DNA of 64,000 bases from Streptomyces sp. NBC_01750 (GTDB taxonomy: Bacteria; Actinomycetota; Actinomycetes; Streptomycetales; Streptomycetaceae), in assembly GCF_035918095.1 (NCBI RefSeq), contig NZ_CP109137.1:2730001-2794000 (forward strand). The letters are read 5' to 3'. The stretch's first letter is position 1. Every line of letters starts with the position of its first letter. The position numbers and the translations under genes are program-made. Shown here in pieces: positions 50,266-58,221 of the stretch. The notes below the pieces were generated by a model. It saw only the letters and a list, made by a program, of their open reading frames with translations. It was not told where the DNA came from and ran no database searches.

Positions 50266-50330
50266 CCACGGGCACGGCAACGCCCGTCCGAGGCCCGCAA
50301 AGCCGTCTCCAACGCCCACAAGGACCCGCC

Positions 50331-51572
50331 ATGACGCAAGCCACGCTCCTGGGACAGATCCTCGACCACGCCAACCGCGCCGACCCCTACCCCCTCTACG
50401 CCGAGCTCCGCAAGACTCCGGTGTACCGGGAGGAAGACACCAACACGTACGTGGTCAGCAACTACTGGGAGATCAAGGGCCTGCTCCACGATCCGCGGAT
50501 CAGCTCCGACGCCCGCAATCTGTCCCCGCGGGCAGCCGGCGCCCTCCCTGACCAGGAGGAGGAAGAGAGTGCCCTGCCACCCACCTTCCTGAAGCTCGAC
50601 CCTCCCGAGCACGACCGGTTGCGCCGTATGACGATGCGGCCGTTCGGACCGCCGGAGACCCCTCGGCGCGTCCACAACATGCGCGGCGAGCTCTCCAAGA
50701 TCGTTTCGGACCTCATCGACGACTTCGGAGACCGGGAGCAGATCGACCTCGTCGACAACTTCTCCTACCCCTTCCCCGTGACCGTGATCTGCAGACTGCT
50801 CGGGATCCCCCGCGAGGACGAGGCACGTTTCCACACGTGGGCCGACACCATCGCCGCCAGCCTGGACCCGGACCCGTCCGAGGACCCCACCGAGCGGCGC
50901 CGCATCGCCCAGACGGCGCGCACAGACCTCGGCGTGTATCTGGCCGGGCTCATCGACGAACGCCGCAAGGCACCCGGCGACGACATGCTCTCCGCGCTGG
51001 CCACCGAGCACGGACCGGACGGGCAGATGTCCCAGATGGAAGTGCTCAGCACCGCCGCTCTGCTCCTGATCGCCGGCCACGAGACCACGGTCAACCTCAT
51101 CACCAACGGGATGCTCACCCTGCTGCGCAACCCGGATGTCCTCAAGCGGCTCCGGGCCGAACCCCAGCTGGCCGTCCCGCTCGTGGAAGAACTCCTGCGC
51201 TTCGAGCCCCCCGTACAGCTGCTGCCCCAGCGCACCACCCTCGCGGACATCGAGGTCGCAGGCACCACCATCCCCAAGGGCGCCTCCCTCTGGCTCGTCC
51301 TTGCCTCCGGCAACCGGGACCCGCAGCGGTTTCTCGACCCCGACCGCTTCGACCCCGACCGCAAGGACAACCAGCACCTCGGCCTCGGCAGCGGCATCCA
51401 CAACTGCTTCGGCGCGCCCCTCGCCCGCCTGGAGGCACAGATCGCCCTGACCGAACTCGCCCGCAGGCTCGACAACCCGCGGCTGCTGGAGGACCCGCCC
51501 CCCTACCGCCAGAACGCTGTGCTGCGCGGACCGCGCCATCTGAACATCGCGTTCGACGGCTGCCGCCCCTAG
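50331..51572 (+). CDS. Cytochrome P450 with variant heme-binding loop
   Basis: A 413-residue soluble P450. ANRADPYPLYAELRKTPVYR at the N-terminus, FLKLDPPEHDRLRRMTMRPF (C helix), I-helix LLLIAGHETTVNLI, K-helix EELLRFEPPVQ (ExxR) and heme loop HLGLGSGIHNCFGAPLARLE with the Cys ligand. The usual Phe seven residues before the Cys is Leu here (LGSGIHNCFG). AAGGA 6 bases before ATG 50331. Part of an operon with ferredoxin and reductase; no KstR site was seen, so its substrate may be unrelated to sterols. CYP family not assigned. Confidence 0.94.
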   Translation: MTQATLLGQILDHANRADPYPLYAELRKTPVYREEDTNTYVVSNYWEIKGLLHDPRISSDARNLSPRAAGALPDQEEEESALPPTFLKLDPPEHDRLRRMTMRPFGPPETPRRVHNMRGELSKIVSDLIDDFGDREQIDLVDNFSYPFPVTVICRLLGIPREDEARFHTWADTIAASLDPDPSEDPTERRRIAQTARTDLGVYLAGLIDERRKAPGDDMLSALATEHGPDGQMSQMEVLSTAALLLIAGHETTVNLITNGMLTLLRNPDVLKRLRAEPQLAVPLVEELLRFEPPVQLLPQRTTLADIEVAGTTIPKGASLWLVLASGNRDPQRFLDPDRFDPDRKDNQHLGLGSGIHNCFGAPLARLEAQIALTELARRLDNPRLLEDPPPYRQNAVLRGPRHLNIAFDGCRP

Positions 51573-51597
51573 CGCTGTCGCCGACCACCCGCGTCAT

Positions 51598-51630
51598 GTC
51601 TGGTGCTGAGCCCCTGGCTCAGCACCAGAC
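51598..51630 (+). terminator. 15-bp perfect hairpin after the P450
   Basis: GTCTGGTGCTGAGCC (51598-51612) and its exact inverse (51616-51630) are separated by 3 bases. It lies 26 bases after the P450 stop and ends the ferredoxin-reductase-P450 operon. Confidence 0.85.
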
Positions 51631-51740
51631 GACTGTCCCGGCCGGCCCGCTCCCCACAGCCCGGCCGCGCCCCAGCCGCTGCCGGCCCTCCGGCAGGCGG
51701 CCTCGAGAGGCGGCTGCCCTCCCCGTCCGCCCGTCCGACA

Positions 51741-52037
51741 TCAGCGACGGCGAGTGCCGATGCGCTCGAACAGCATTGGACGGCGAGCGCGCAGTGGATT
51801 CTCCTTGATCGACTTCGGGCGCCATTCCCGCTTCGAGAACTCGCATAAGCGGCAAAGATGCTCATAACAACCAGGCGAGAGGCTTGCCCATCCATCGCCC
51901 AGTGACATCGACCACAGGGACATTTGGAACTTAGGTCGCTGAATAGTAGATGGCATCTTGACGACATAGCGACATTTGTCCGTCTTGATACAGACATGCT
52001 CCACGCAGGATTTGGGGGCATTCGATCCGCTCGACAC
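51741..52037 (-). CDS. Possible Cys-rich small protein, atypical codon use
   Basis: From GTG 52037 a 98-residue frame reads SCVEHVCIKTDKCRYVVKMP, FQMSLWSMSLGDGWASLSPG and CYEHLCRLCEFSKREWRPKS. The spacing of Cys/His (CxxHxC, CxxHLCxxC) could bind a metal. Codons include TTA, ATT, ACT and AAT, and the local GC is clearly lower than in neighbouring genes, suggesting foreign origin. An overlapping minus-strand frame (51569-52021) is less protein-like. There is no strong ribosome site and no recognised family. The surrounding 51631-52298 has no other gene. Confidence 0.35.
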   Translation of the reverse strand: MSSGSNAPKSCVEHVCIKTDKCRYVVKMPSTIQRPKFQMSLWSMSLGDGWASLSPGCYEHLCRLCEFSKREWRPKSIKENPLRARRPMLFERIGTRRR

Positions 52038-52298
52038 TTTCGCCCGTTCAGCGAGCGAGCAAGGGCTTCTGACGGAGCGTCAGGAAATTACGGAACCCCA
52101 TAAACCGGACCAGCACGCCCGTGCGCCCTTTTCAAGAGCCGTCCGGTACTACGAAGCGTGATAGCACCGGCGCTCATTGCCCTGCCCCGACAGCGGTTCT
52201 AAGAATGGCGGCGCAAAGCGTCTCCGCAGCTCAGGTGCAGGATCTGCGCAGAGTCGGCCACACCGGGGGCGCTCCGCGATTATCGAGCGAGGTCACGC

Positions 52299-53021
52299 AT
52301 GAGCAAGCACCGTAAGAAGACGTACTACCGGAAGATAACGATCGCCGCCGTCGCCGTGGGAGCCGTGGCTGTGCCCTCTGCCGCCATGGCCTGCGTGGAC
52401 CCTCAGGTCGACGCGGGCAGTCAGCCCCACGCCCACCACTGGAAGGGCGCGAAGTCGGAACATCGGTGGACGGGACATCGGTGGACGGGTGCTCCGTGGG
52501 GCCACAGGCCGACCGCGGGAGAGTCGAAGACGCCCACCGGGTCTCCGGCCGCGCCGAAGGCCACCGCCACTCCCAGCGCGCCGAAGACCACCGCGCCGAA
52601 GGCGACCGCGTCTCCCAGCGCACCGAAGGCCACCGCCCCCGCTTCCGGGGCTGCCGCCCGCGTGCTGCAACTCGTCAACAGCGAGCGCGGCAAGGTCGGC
52701 TGCTCCGCGCTGACCATGAACGCGAAGCTGACCAAGGCCGCCCTGGACCACAGCAAGGACATGGCTTCCCACAAGAACATGTCCCACACGGGTTCCGACG
52801 GGTCGTCTCCTGGCGACCGGATCACGAGTGCCGGTTACAGCTGGAGCACCTACGGCGAGAACGTCGCCTACGGCTACGCCACACCCGAGAGCGTCATGGC
52901 GGGCTGGATGTCCAGCCCCGGCCACAAGGCCAACATCCTCAACTGTGCGTTCAAGGAGATCGGCATCGGCCTCGCGCAGCCCGGCGACTACTGGACGCAG
53001 GACTTCGGAACGGCCCGATAG
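52299..53021 (+). CDS. Secreted CAP-domain (SCP/PR1-like) protein
   Basis: A 240-residue exported protein. Basic N-terminus then a hydrophobic signal (KITIAAVAVGAVAVPSAAMA, cleavage near residue 31), His/Trp-rich and Thr/Ala/Pro/Lys-rich linkers with SAPKTTAPKATASPSAPKAT repeats (about 60-115), and a CAP domain (about 118-240): VLQLVNSERGKVGCSALTMN, AALDHSKDMASHKNMSHTGS, YGENVAYGYATPESVMAGWM, SPGHKANILNCAFKEIGIGL. The His/Glu/His cavity residues are present. Bacterial CAP proteins are secreted factors of uncertain activity. A hairpin terminator follows. Confidence 0.92.
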   Translation: MSKHRKKTYYRKITIAAVAVGAVAVPSAAMACVDPQVDAGSQPHAHHWKGAKSEHRWTGHRWTGAPWGHRPTAGESKTPTGSPAAPKATATPSAPKTTAPKATASPSAPKATAPASGAAARVLQLVNSERGKVGCSALTMNAKLTKAALDHSKDMASHKNMSHTGSDGSSPGDRITSAGYSWSTYGENVAYGYATPESVMAGWMSSPGHKANILNCAFKEIGIGLAQPGDYWTQDFGTAR

Positions 53022-53095
53022 CGGGCACGAGGAATCCGGCCGCCATCCGCCCCGGTCCCGCTTCCGCGGGGATGGCGCGCACGCTCCACCGATGA

Positions 53096-53127
53096 AAGGC
53101 CCCGACCGGTTCGCCGGCCGGGGCCTT
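53096..53127 (+). terminator. Hairpin after the CAP-domain gene
   Basis: AAGGCCCCGACCGG and CCGGCCGGGGCCTT (one mismatch) enclose TTCG. It lies 75 bases after the CAP-domain stop and before the KstR site at 53190. Confidence 0.75.
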
Positions 53128-53189
53128 CGTCGTCGGCGCGCCGCAGGCCGGCCAACTCCCCGGGAATGACAGTCGACTTGGGCGACCAT

Positions 53190-53203
53190 TGGAACCAGTT
53201 CTA
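53190..53203. promoter_or_regulatory. KstR operator before the MBL-fold hydrolase
   Basis: TGGAACCAGTTCTA fits TnnAACnnGTTnnA at all fixed positions. It is 14 bases before ATG 53217 and 47 before ATG 53250 of the downstream gene. Confidence 0.75.
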
Positions 53204-53249
53204 GTTATAGTGAACGATGGCCGTGCCGCCCAGGAGAGACGAGAGCCTC

Positions 53250-54296
53250 ATGACCCAGGTGACCGACCACGGCGGGGGCGTCTGGTCCATCGAGGTGCCC
53301 ATCCCGGACAACCCGCTCGGTCACACGCTGGTCCACCTGCTCGACACCGGCCGCGGGCCCGTACTCATCGACACGGGCTGGGACGACCCGGCCTCCTGGG
53401 ACACCCTCGTCGCGGGTCTCGGCTCGATCGATGTCGCGGTCGGTGACATCCACGGCGTCGTCATCACCCACCACCACCCCGACCACCACGGACTGTCCGG
53501 ACAGGTCCGGGAGGTCTCCGGCGCCTGGATCGCGATGCACGCCGCGGACACTGCGGTCGTACGCCGCACCAGGGAGGCCGCACCGGCCCTCTGGCTCGAG
53601 TATCTGGCGGACAAGCTCACCAGGGCCGGCGCCCCCGACGAGCACACCGCGCCGCTGCGCGCCGCCCGCGCCTCGGGCCGGATGCGCACGCTGCCGGGCC
53701 TGCGCGGGGCCCTGCCCGACCGGGAGATCGTTCCCGGCGAACTCCTCGACCTGCCGGGCCGCCGGCTGCGCGCCATCTGGACCCCGGGCCACACGCCCGG
53801 CCATGTCTGCCTCCACCTGGATGAGGCCCATCCGGCGGGCAGCCCCGGCAATGGACGGCTCTTCTCCGGCGACCATCTGCTGCCCGGGATCACCCCGCAC
53901 ATCGGCCTCTACGAGGATCCGGCCGCCGGCGACACAGCCACCGTCACCGATCCGCTCGGCGACTACCTCGACTCCCTGGAGCGCATCCGCCGCCTCGCAC
54001 CCGCCGAGGTGCTCCCGGCTCACCAGTACGCCTTCCCCGACGCCGCCTCCCGGGTACGGGAGTTGCTCGCCCACCACGAGGAACGGCTCACCGGTCTGCT
54101 CGGGCTGCTCGCCGCGCCGCGCACCGCGTGGCAGGTCGCCGAGCGGATGGAGTGGAACCGGCCCTGGGAGCAGATCCCGTACGGATCACGCAACATCGCG
54201 GTCTCGGAGGCGGAGGCGCATCTGCGGCGCCTGGTGAAGCTCGGGCACGCGGAAGTGCTCGCGGGGAGCGGCCCCACGCTGTACGTGGCGGTCTGA
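53250..54296 (+). CDS. MBL-fold metallo-hydrolase
   Basis: A 348-residue metallo-beta-lactamase-fold enzyme. GPVLIDTGWDDPASWDTLVA, the HxHxDH motif in VVITHHHPDHHGLSGQV (about residues 79-95), AIWTPGHTPGHVCLHLD, RLFSGDHLLPGITPHIGLY and a C-terminal winged-helix-like extension (LLGLLAAPRTAWQVAERMEW). This C-terminal layout (BLACT_WH) is typical of LACTB2-like and lactonase-like hydrolases. The KstR-type site upstream predicts a thioester or ester hydrolase in steroid degradation; the substrate is unknown. ATG 53250 is chosen (GAGAG upstream); ATG 53217 is possible and would leave almost no leader after the operator. Confidence 0.9.
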   Translation: MTQVTDHGGGVWSIEVPIPDNPLGHTLVHLLDTGRGPVLIDTGWDDPASWDTLVAGLGSIDVAVGDIHGVVITHHHPDHHGLSGQVREVSGAWIAMHAADTAVVRRTREAAPALWLEYLADKLTRAGAPDEHTAPLRAARASGRMRTLPGLRGALPDREIVPGELLDLPGRRLRAIWTPGHTPGHVCLHLDEAHPAGSPGNGRLFSGDHLLPGITPHIGLYEDPAAGDTATVTDPLGDYLDSLERIRRLAPAEVLPAHQYAFPDAASRVRELLAHHEERLTGLLGLLAAPRTAWQVAERMEWNRPWEQIPYGSRNIAVSEAEAHLRRLVKLGHAEVLAGSGPTLYVAV

Positions 54297-54359
54297 GTAC
54301 GTGGCGGTCCGGCCCGGGGTGGCCACCGGCGTCCGGCCGACGACCGGTCGGTACAGTGA

Positions 54360-54475
54360 GCGAGTCGTCATCATGACCGTACGGGGGGAAGCCGGTGCAA
54401 ATCCGGCGCTGACCCGCAACCGTGAACCGCCGTCGCAGGCGGTGAGTCGGAATGCCCCGTACACGGTCGTGACCG
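54360..54475 (+). promoter_or_regulatory. Cobalamin (B12) riboswitch
   Basis: The aptamer shows the hallmarks in order: GGGGGAAGCCGGTGCAAATC (54383-54402), CGCTGACCCGCAACCGTGA, a variable hairpin ACCGCC-GTCGCA-GGCGGT and GAGTCGGAATGCC. P1 is formed by GACCGTACGGGG with CCCCGTACACGGTC. Downstream, GCCACCGGC-AGCC-GCCGGTGGC and a GGAGCCGG / CCCGGCTCC pair just before the AGGAGAGG ribosome site could form the expression platform. It should shut off the following five-gene uptake operon when cobalamin is plentiful. Confidence 0.93.
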
Positions 54476-54587
54476 GCTCGTGCCACCGGCAGCCGCCGGT
54501 GGCCGGCACCGTCGAGGAATACGGAGCCGGAGCCCTGGTACCTCAGCGTGCCTGTGCCCGGCTCCCCCAGGAGAGGCCCAGCCCGCC

Positions 54588-55841
54588 ATGACCACCGTTC
54601 GCCGCAGCGCCATATCGCTCGCCGCCTCCGCCGTACTCGGCGTGGCCATTGTCGCGGCCGCCGCACCGGCCGCGACAGCGGCGCCGTCTCCGAAGCCGTC
54701 GACCGTGCTGCCGGCCGGTCTGTACGGCACGGGCGACCCGACGTACGACGGTGTCTGGCGGCAGTCGCTGGCGCTGCTCGCACAGGACACGGTGGGCGTC
54801 ACGCCGGCCGACAAGGCCGTGGACTGGCTGACCGGTCAGCAGTGCGACAACGGCGGCTTCCCCTCGTACCGCGCGGACGCGACCAAGGCGTGCGACGCCA
54901 AGCTGCCGCTGGACTCCAACGCCACGGCGGCCGCGGTGCAGGCGCTCGCCGCGCTCGGCGGGCAGGACGCCGCCGTGAAGAAGACGGCCGACTGGCTGAA
55001 GTCCGTGCAGAACGCGGACGGCGGCTGGGGCTACAACCCGGGCGGAGCCAGCGACGCCAACTCCACGTCCATCGTGATCGGCGCGCTCGCGGCGGCGGGC
55101 GAGAAGCCGGCGGCGGTGAAGTCGAAGGGCGGGAAGACGCCGTACGACGCGCTGCTGGCGTTCGCGAAGCCGTGCGGCGGGAAGGACGGCGGCGCGTTCG
55201 TCTTCCAGCTGAAGTCACCCGGCATCGTCGCCGACTCCACGGCGGCGGCCGTGGCCGGCGCGCACGGCAAGGGCCTGGTCGTGACGGCGGGCACGAAGGA
55301 CGCCAAGGGCACGGTCTGCGAGAAGGCGACGACGGTCGAGGGTGCGGCGCACAACGGCGCGGCGTACCTGGCGACCGCGCTCGCCAGGACCGGGCACCTC
55401 GACACGGCGCCGATGCCGGGCGCCACGGACCCGACGGAGAAGCCGGACTTCGGGAACACGGCGGACGCGATCGTCGCGCTGAACGCGCAGGGCCTCGGCG
55501 ACCAGGCGAAGAAGCCGCTGGAGTGGCTGCGGCAGAACTCGGCGGCCTGGGCGAAGGCGTCCGGCCCGGCGGCGTACGCGCAGCTGATCTTCGCCGCGCA
55601 TGCGAGTGGCGCGGACCCGAAGAGCTTCGGCGGGACGGACCTGGTGGCGGGGCTCAACGCGACGGGCCCCGCGCCCAAGTCGGCGAAGGGGCAGCCGGCG
55701 CAGGCCGCGGACGAGAAGAAGGACGAGAAGAAGGACTCCGGCTCGGGCGTCGGGGTGTGGTGGATCGTGGGCGTGTTCTTCGTCGCCAGTGTCGGCGCCG
55801 GAATCCTCATCAGCGGCCGCAAGAAGAACCAGCAGCGGTGA
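54588..55841 (+). CDS. Secreted membrane-anchored prenyltransferase-repeat (transcobalamin-like) protein
   Basis: A 417-residue extracytoplasmic protein. Signal peptide (residues 1-34, AISLAASAVLGVAIVAAAAP), an alpha/alpha-toroid domain of terpenoid-cyclase/prenyltransferase repeats (LTGQQCDNGGFPSYRADATK; TADWLKSVQNADGGWGYNPG; NGAAYLATALARTGHL; NTADAIVALNAQGLGDQ), an acidic/Lys linker (about 365-385) and a C-terminal membrane helix (GVWWIVGVFFVASVGAGILI) ending RKKNQQR. Intrinsic factor and transcobalamin share this fold. Placed first in a B12-riboswitch operon with an ECF transporter, it is plausibly a surface cobalamin-capture protein (inference). Four cysteines may form disulfides. Confidence 0.88.
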   Translation: MTTVRRSAISLAASAVLGVAIVAAAAPAATAAPSPKPSTVLPAGLYGTGDPTYDGVWRQSLALLAQDTVGVTPADKAVDWLTGQQCDNGGFPSYRADATKACDAKLPLDSNATAAAVQALAALGGQDAAVKKTADWLKSVQNADGGWGYNPGGASDANSTSIVIGALAAAGEKPAAVKSKGGKTPYDALLAFAKPCGGKDGGAFVFQLKSPGIVADSTAAAVAGAHGKGLVVTAGTKDAKGTVCEKATTVEGAAHNGAAYLATALARTGHLDTAPMPGATDPTEKPDFGNTADAIVALNAQGLGDQAKKPLEWLRQNSAAWAKASGPAAYAQLIFAAHASGADPKSFGGTDLVAGLNATGPAPKSAKGQPAQAADEKKDEKKDSGSGVGVWWIVGVFFVASVGAGILISGRKKNQQR

Positions 55842-56506
55842 TGCGCACCCGAGTCCTCTGTCTCGTCCTCGCGCTCGGCGCCGCGCTCACGGTGCTGGGC
55901 GCGGGTCCGGCGCAGGCGGCGGGTTACCGCTACTGGTCGTTCTGGCAGAGCGGCGGCGGGAAGTGGACGTACGCCACCGAGGGACCGGCCACGGCGAGGC
56001 CGTCGGACGGCTCGGTGAACGGTTTCCGCTTCTCGGTGAGCGAGGACAGCGGGGACTCGGCGCAGCCACGAAAGGCCCCGGACTTCGACGCGATCTGCGG
56101 CGGGACGCCACCGAAGGACGGCATGAAGCGGATCGCGCTGGTCATCGACTCCGGAACGCCGGCGGACGCGCCGGCGGGCGAGACCCCGCCCGCGGCGCGG
56201 TCGGCGTGCACGCAGGTCGGCAAGGACGCGACGAGCGCGGAGGCGCTGGCATCGGTGGCGAAGCCGCTGCGGTACAACAGCGAAGCGCTGCTCTGCGCGA
56301 TCTCGGGCTACCCGAAGTCGGGCTGCGGCGAACAGGTCGCGGCGAAACCGGAGCCGTCAGCTTCTGCGGCCACGTCCGCGTCCGCGGCGAACAGCGGGAG
56401 CGATGACGACAAGGGCGGTCCGTCGGTCGGCCTCATCGCCGGCATCGCGGCGGTAGCGGTACTCGGCACCGCGGCGGTGTGGCAGTCACGCCGCCGCCGG
56501 GGATGA
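55841..56506 (+). CDS. SCO2322-like secreted, membrane-anchored protein
   Basis: A 221-residue exported protein starting in the stop of the preceding gene (TGATG). Signal peptide (VLCLVLALGAALTVLGAGPA), then GYRYWSFWQSGGGKWTYATE, FDAICGGTPPKDGMKRIALV, a Ser/Ala-rich linker (about 165-185) and a C-terminal helix (SVGLIAGIAAVAVLGTAAVW) ending RRRRG. Members of this family occur only next to the B12-regulated ECF operon, as far as I recall. No enzyme motif; four Cys suggest a disulfide-stabilised domain. A partner of the transcobalamin-like protein or of the transporter is inferred. Confidence 0.85.
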   Translation: MRTRVLCLVLALGAALTVLGAGPAQAAGYRYWSFWQSGGGKWTYATEGPATARPSDGSVNGFRFSVSEDSGDSAQPRKAPDFDAICGGTPPKDGMKRIALVIDSGTPADAPAGETPPAARSACTQVGKDATSAEALASVAKPLRYNSEALLCAISGYPKSGCGEQVAAKPEPSASAATSASAANSGSDDDKGGPSVGLIAGIAAVAVLGTAAVWQSRRRRG

Positions 56507-58221
56507 CGACCGGGGCATCGACGGTGCGAGACGAGGCGGAGCCACTGCGGCGGGGTGGATCCGGAGATGCGGTGACCCGCGGCCCGGAGGCGAGGCGCGG
56601 GATTGACGGGGCGTCGCCCCAGGCGGCCGACAGCCACGGCGACGCGACGCAACAGCAGGCGGCCGAACGGCCGGTGGACGGATCGTCCCCATCGACCGGC
56701 CTCGCACCGGCACGGGCCGCCGGTCACCCGGGCGACGAGACAGCGCAGCGAACAGCCGGTCACCCGGGCGACGGGGCGCAGCCCCATGCCCCTGGCCGGA
56801 GCGGCACGGCACCGCAACAAGCCGCCGACCACCGGGACCGCGGAAAGCCGTCCCCATCGACCGGCCTCGCACCGGCACGGGCCGCCGGTCACCGAGGCGA
56901 CGAGACAGCGCAGCGAACAGCCGGTCACCCGGGCGACGGGGCGCAGCCCCATGCCCCTGGCCGGAGCGGCACGGCACCGCAACAAGCCGCCGACCACCGG
57001 GACCGCGGAAAGCCGTCCCCAGCGACCGGCCTCGCACCGGCACGGGCCGCCGGTCACCGAGGCGACGAGACAGCGCAGCGAACAGCCGGTCACCGGGGCG
57101 ACGGCACACCGCCCCGCAGGTCGTACTTCCTCGCGCCCGCCGCCAGTCGAAGCAACGCCCTGCATGCCGGGGCCTGGTGGATCTGGGCCCTCGGGCTGGC
57201 CACCGCCGCGTCGCGGACCACCAATCCGCTGCTTCTCGGGCTCCTCGTCGGCGTCGCCGGATACGTCGTGGCCGCCCGGCGTACCGACGCGCCCTGGGCC
57301 CGTTCGTACGGGGCCTTCGTCAAGCTCGGGCTCTTCGTCATCGGCGTGCGCGTGCTCTTCTCCGTCGTCCTCGGCTCGCCGATCCCGGGGACCCATGTCC
57401 TGTTCAGCCTCCCCGAAGTACCGCTGCCCGACTGGGCGCGAGGCGTACGCATCGGCGGCAGGGTCTCCGCCGAGCAGCTGCTCTTCGCGCTGTACGACGG
57501 CGCCAAGCTCGCCACGCTCCTCATCTGCGTCGGCGCGGCCAACGCGCTCGCCAACCCCGCCCGCCTGCTCAAGTCCCTCCCGGGCGCCCTGTACGAGGTC
57601 GGCGTCGCCGTCGTCGTCGCCATGACCTTCGCGCCCAACATGGTCGCGGACGTGGTCCGGCTGCGCACCGCCCGCCGCCTGCGCGGCCGCCCCACCGGCG
57701 GCATAAGGGCGATCGTGCAGATCGGGCTGCCCGTCCTGGAGGGCGCGCTCGAGCGGTCGGTCGCCGTCGCCGCGTCCATGGACGCGCGCGGGTACGGACG
57801 TACCGCGCACGTCCCGCCCGCCGTGCGTCGCACCACCACCGTCCTCACGCTCGGGGGGCTCCTCGGCGTCTGCGCCGGTTCGTACGGACTGCTCGCCGCG
57901 GAGGGCGCTTCGTACGCTCTGCCCCTCCTCGTCGCCGGGCTCCTCGCCGCGCTCGCCGGTCTCCGGCTCGGCGGCCGGCGCTCCGTACGCACCCGCTACC
58001 GTCCCGACCGCTGGGGCCCGCGGTCCTGGCTGGTGGCCGGATCCGGCGCGGTCGTCGCTGCCCTGATGATCCGGGCGGGTACATACGACCCGGAGGCGCT
58101 GCACCCCGGTGTCGTACCGCCGACCGCGCCGACGCTGCCCCTGTTGCCCGCCGCGAGCATCGTCATCGGTCTGCTTCCCGCCTTCATCGCGCCCGTACCC
58201 GCCTCGCAGGAGAAACCGTGA
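56503..58221 (+). CDS. ECF transporter T component (CbiQ family) with repeat-rich N-terminus
   Basis: A 572-residue protein. The first about 205 residues are hydrophilic and low complexity, containing 2.5 copies of a 55-residue repeat (TGLAPARAAGH, DETAQRTAGHPGDG, APQQAADHRDRG). The remaining about 360 residues are a CbiQ-type membrane protein: GAWWIWALGLATAAS, LGLFVIGVRVLFSVVLGSPI, LLFALYDGAKLATLLICVGA, PGALYEVGVAVVVAMTFAPN and the coupling motifs SMDARGYGR and RTARRLRGRP that bind the ATPases. Typical CbiQ proteins are 200-300 residues, so the N-terminal extension is unusual. It overlaps the previous gene (ATGA) and the following ATPase gene (GTGA). Confidence 0.9.
   Translation: MTTGASTVRDEAEPLRRGGSGDAVTRGPEARRGIDGASPQAADSHGDATQQQAAERPVDGSSPSTGLAPARAAGHPGDETAQRTAGHPGDGAQPHAPGRSGTAPQQAADHRDRGKPSPSTGLAPARAAGHRGDETAQRTAGHPGDGAQPHAPGRSGTAPQQAADHRDRGKPSPATGLAPARAAGHRGDETAQRTAGHRGDGTPPRRSYFLAPAASRSNALHAGAWWIWALGLATAASRTTNPLLLGLLVGVAGYVVAARRTDAPWARSYGAFVKLGLFVIGVRVLFSVVLGSPIPGTHVLFSLPEVPLPDWARGVRIGGRVSAEQLLFALYDGAKLATLLICVGAANALANPARLLKSLPGALYEVGVAVVVAMTFAPNMVADVVRLRTARRLRGRPTGGIRAIVQIGLPVLEGALERSVAVAASMDARGYGRTAHVPPAVRRTTTVLTLGGLLGVCAGSYGLLAAEGASYALPLLVAGLLAALAGLRLGGRRSVRTRYRPDRWGPRSWLVAGSGAVVAALMIRAGTYDPEALHPGVVPPTAPTLPLLPAASIVIGLLPAFIAPVPASQEKP
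56686..57104. repeat. 165-bp in-frame tandem repeat, about 2.5 copies
   Basis: The segment starting ATCGACCGGCCTCGCACCGG at 56691 recurs at 56856 and (with one change) at 57021, a 165-base period. Copies 1 and 2 are almost identical over their whole length; copy 3 is cut after about 80 bases. Because 165 is divisible by 3, the CbiQ frame is preserved. Confidence 0.9.

Noticed and set aside
56686..57104. CRISPR-like periodic repeat
   Set aside because: The period is 165 bases with no unique spacers and it is an in-frame tandem duplication in a protein gene.
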